DNA of 64,000 nt from Lysobacter capsici. Lineage in GTDB: Bacteria > Pseudomonadota > Gammaproteobacteria > Xanthomonadales > Xanthomonadaceae. Shown in pieces: positions 61,628 to 64,000 of this stretch. Position numbers and translations under genes: made by a program. The stretch spans positions 4,216,001 through 4,280,000 of the forward strand of contig NZ_CP094357.1 of NCBI RefSeq assembly GCF_014779555.2. Direction: 5' to 3'. Below the pieces are notes generated by a model that ran no database searches, was not told the DNA's origin, and saw only the letters and a list, made by a program, of their open reading frames with translations. Every line of letters begins with the position of its first letter. Positions within the stretch are counted from its first letter, which is position 1.

Positions 61628-63160
61628 TTGTTCTTCGGCCCAGATAGAACGCCCGCGCTGCTGCCGGCCGGCTGGCGCCGCTTCCTCGCGGCGGCGCTGC
61701 TGCCGCGGCAACGCCCGGGCGAATTCCCCGCCGCCTTCGACAGCGCGGTCGCCGATCTGTTCGCGCTCGACGACCGGGGTCTGACGCAATTGGATGGCCA
61801 GATCCGCGCCAGCCACCGCTATTCGCCCGGGGATTACTCCAGCAAACAGATCCGGATCGAATCCCTGCGCGACACACCCGAGCAGGCGCAAGCCTGCCTG
61901 TTCGTCTCGGCCTGCGACCGCAGCGGTTACGTGCGCGGCCAGGCGCTTAGCGATTTCGCCCACTACCCCGGCCGTCTGGCCCTGAGCGCGGCCTTGATCC
62001 GCTGCGACGATTGGGTCGATCCGGTCCGCCGCGAAGCCGAACGCTTGCTGGGTCGATTGTTGTTGCAAGACGACAGTGTTCTGTTCAACAGCCTGGATCT
62101 CGCCTTGCGCTTGCGCGTGCGTGCGCGCTTCCGCGATGGCGTGTGGGCACGGCGCATCGAGCCCAGCCTGCGTTCGCCTCGGCACGCGCAGGCGCGCTGG
62201 GCGTTGATCACCCACCCGTCGCCGCCGGTCCGCGAATGGGCCTATGCCGCCATCGCCGATTGCGATCCGCAACATCGCGACGACGCTTGCCTTGCCGCAT
62301 TGAACGACCCGCACCCGCGTATCGCCCTGCAGGCACTGCGCAGCCTGAGCGAAAGCAACCGCACGATCGATCGCGATGCCCATCTAGCCCGTGCGACGAC
62401 CTTCACCCATGCGGCGGTACGCACCGAAGCGCTGCGCCAAGTGCAGCGCTTCGGCCTGCCGAACGCACGCGAGGAATTGCGTCGCGCCTTGCTGGACCGC
62501 TCCGCCGGTCCGCGCCGGGTCGCCGCCTATCTGCTGAAGACCCACTACGGCGAGGACGCGGCCGGGCATTGGCGCCAGATCGCGGCCGGCGCGGACAGCC
62601 ACGACGCACGCGCCGCGCTCGTGTCGTTGAGCGATTGCGCCCAGCTTGAAGACGTCGACCTGCTCAAGCGCTGGTTCACTCATCCAACGCCGACGCTGCG
62701 CGGCCATGCCTTGCGCGGCCTGATCCGCGCCCAGACACCGGACCTGCAATCGGTGCTGGCGCAGGCGACGCAGGATCGAAACTCCAAGGTGATGAAAGCC
62801 GCGCTCGCCGCGTTCGCCAACGGCGCGGCGGCGATGACGCTCGCGATCCTGCAACGCGGCTGGGATCGCCACGACGATCCCGGCTACCGCGCGAAGATGA
62901 TCGCGACCACCACGCTGATCGATAAATGGCAGGCGCTCGGCTTCCTGTTGCGAACGCTCGCGCAGGACAGCACCGCGCAATTGCAGAAGTGGATCGTCCA
63001 TCATCTACGCGACTGGACCTATACCGCCCGCTATCGGTTCGGCGCGCGCACGGATGGCGATACGCCGCGATTACTGAGCTTGTTGAACGACGCGCGGCCG
63101 CGCTTGCCCGACGATCTGGCGAATCAGATCGAGGGGTTCATCGATGCATCCTCGCGCTGA
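61628..63160 (+). CDS. HEAT-like repeat protein of unknown function
   Basis: 510 aa. TTG start with AAGGAG eight bases upstream. The body is a run of helical repeats, for example RGQALSDFAHYPGRLALSAALIRCDDWVDPVRREAERLLGRLL, ALNDPHPRIALQALRSLSESN and HPTPTLRGHALRGLIRAQTPDLQSVLAQATQDRNSKVMKAALAAF, with recurring P-R-ALxxL cores. No catalytic motif or membrane segment. Such proteins act as binding scaffolds; partners are unknown. Confidence 0.8.
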   Translation: MFFGPDRTPALLPAGWRRFLAAALLPRQRPGEFPAAFDSAVADLFALDDRGLTQLDGQIRASHRYSPGDYSSKQIRIESLRDTPEQAQACLFVSACDRSGYVRGQALSDFAHYPGRLALSAALIRCDDWVDPVRREAERLLGRLLLQDDSVLFNSLDLALRLRVRARFRDGVWARRIEPSLRSPRHAQARWALITHPSPPVREWAYAAIADCDPQHRDDACLAALNDPHPRIALQALRSLSESNRTIDRDAHLARATTFTHAAVRTEALRQVQRFGLPNAREELRRALLDRSAGPRRVAAYLLKTHYGEDAAGHWRQIAAGADSHDARAALVSLSDCAQLEDVDLLKRWFTHPTPTLRGHALRGLIRAQTPDLQSVLAQATQDRNSKVMKAALAAFANGAAAMTLAILQRGWDRHDDPGYRAKMIATTTLIDKWQALGFLLRTLAQDSTAQLQKWIVHHLRDWTYTARYRFGARTDGDTPRLLSLLNDARPRLPDDLANQIEGFIDASSR

Positions 63161-63202
63161 CTACGCGCGAGTGCGGGGCGTCTTCCCGCCGCGCTGATCG
63201 GC

Positions 63203-64000
63203 TCAGGCCAGCGGCAAGGTACTCGTCGCCCTGCACAAATCGTCATGCAACCGCTGCACCGCCTGCGCCGCCATGACGTAATCGCGGCTGCCCAAGGCTT
63301 CAACGAAACGGCAGGACGCATAGCCCAGCGACTTGCGTTCGTAGTCCTCGACCCAGCGCTCTCGCTCGGGCATGCGCTCGGCGGCGATCGGCCATACGCC
63401 GGCCTTGGGCATCGAATCGGGCCGGTTCGATGCGACGCCCGCGCGCGATCGCGAGCGGGCCCGATCGCCGATGCGCCAAGGTTTCGGGCTGACCCGCGCG
63501 CGGAAACAATGCTGGCGCCGGCACAGCAGCGCGTAGTAGGCGTCGGCGCCGATCGCTTCGAAGAAGCCGATCACCGCCGGATCGTTCGGATCGAATACCC
63601 GGTGCATCGCCAGCAGGCGAAAACCGTTCGGCGTGCGGTACAAGCGCAGATGCCAGTCCGGATGCGCGGCGATGAAGGCGTCGATGCGTCTGCGCGCGCG
63701 GCCTTCGGCCCCGCCGTCGGCGCGATGGCGTGCGCGACCGCGTGCCTGGGCGAGCGCGATGGCGATGCCGGTGGCGAAAATCCAGCTCAGCAGGAACACT
63801 CCCAGATGCCGCGCCACCGCACCCGCGATCAACGCCGCCGCCAGCGACGAAAGAAAGTAGTACTTGTTCCAGGCCGATACCGGCTCGTCGAAATCGACGT
63901 CGGCGAACAACACGTCGGGCGAGTTGAGGCAGCGCGCGCCGTAGCTGTTGCGGGTGATGACGACATCGCCGTCGCGTTCGACGATCTGTTCGCGGATCGG
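63203..64000 (-). CDS. membrane protein of unknown function, 5' end beyond the window
   Basis: 265 residues are visible and the frame is open to the right edge, so the true start lies outside. The visible part begins PIREQIVERDGDVVITRNSYGARCLNSPDVLFADVDFDEP, followed by one or two helices (about 47-90), a basic segment, a predicted alpha/beta part with RLYRTPNGFRLLAMHRVFDP, and ARVSPKPWRIGD. It resembles uncharacterised proteins called by their transmembrane N-terminus. A GTG at 63913 could be read as a start but has no ribosome site. Function unknown. Confidence 0.65.
   Translation of the reverse strand, partial: PIREQIVERDGDVVITRNSYGARCLNSPDVLFADVDFDEPVSAWNKYYFLSSLAAALIAGAVARHLGVFLLSWIFATGIAIALAQARGRARHRADGGAEGRARRRIDAFIAAHPDWHLRLYRTPNGFRLLAMHRVFDPNDPAVIGFFEAIGADAYYALLCRRQHCFRARVSPKPWRIGDRARSRSRAGVASNRPDSMPKAGVWPIAAERMPERERWVEDYERKSLGYASCRFVEALGSRDYVMAAQAVQRLHDDLCRATSTLPLA

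Overview
High-GC Gram-negative chromosomal DNA. Gene content, codon use and the dispersed repeats (arms ending in the GTAGGAGCGGCGCGAGCCGC motif, and CTCTCCCGCTTGCGGGAGAG hairpins) point to a Lysobacter-like member of the Xanthomonadaceae. That taxonomic call is an inference from repeat style and proteins such as TonB receptors, a Tat-exported GH64 glucanase and PadR/HAAS pairs. No rRNA, tRNA, CRISPR, prophage or transposase was seen. About 60 genes are supported, most of them housekeeping or accessory single genes separated by repeat-rich gaps.

Layout. 0-10 kb: TonB-C lipoprotein; a 1.1 kb gap with a large inverted repeat; a split EmrAB-type efflux locus (membrane fusion protein, thioesterase, TetR, divergent 14-TM pump) around a perfect palindrome; a lipoprotein; a dicarboxylate/amino-acid symporter; an alkaline phosphatase. 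10-20 kb: HemJ, methyltransferase, PHA depolymerase, three tandem secreted eight-cysteine proteins, a PadR plus HAAS membrane protein pair, DUF1579 protein, periplasmic cyclophilin, SpeG, DUF4349 lipoprotein. 20-26 kb: TonB receptor and DUF885 lipoprotein. 26-33.5 kb: a molybdoenzyme module (ModE-like regulator, OFA-family transporter, FdhD, FdhF/YdeP-type oxidoreductase, small overlapping gene) with a CRP-type site upstream. 33.8-43.5 kb: small metabolic and regulatory genes (GFA, VOC, DUF72, Tat aldo/keto reductase, NmrA/LysR pair, cyclase, DMT exporter/LysR pair, TfoX). 43.5-50 kb: second TonB receptor, M1 peptidase, GH64 glucanase, then a 158-bp tandem array. 50-64 kb: DbpA, membrane protein, GreB-like factor, orphan Imm8, a lipid/envelope cluster (two fatty-acid desaturases, SRPBCC membrane protein, ECF sigma and membrane partner, ArsR regulator), GIY-YIG, MAPEG, enoyl reductase-like MDR, S4 protein, HEAT-like protein, and a gene cut by the right edge.

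Most notable. (1) The three tandem secreted proteins at 13.4-15.0 kb share an almost exact C-x17-C repeated four times, although the residues between cysteines differ widely; I do not recognise a described family. (2) The ArsR gene and the desaturase-SRPBCC operon 4 kb away carry nearly identical palindromic operators, suggesting one small lipid regulon. (3) A five-unit array with an exact 158-bp period lies between the GH64 and dbpA genes. Functions are read from sequence alone; no database search was run.
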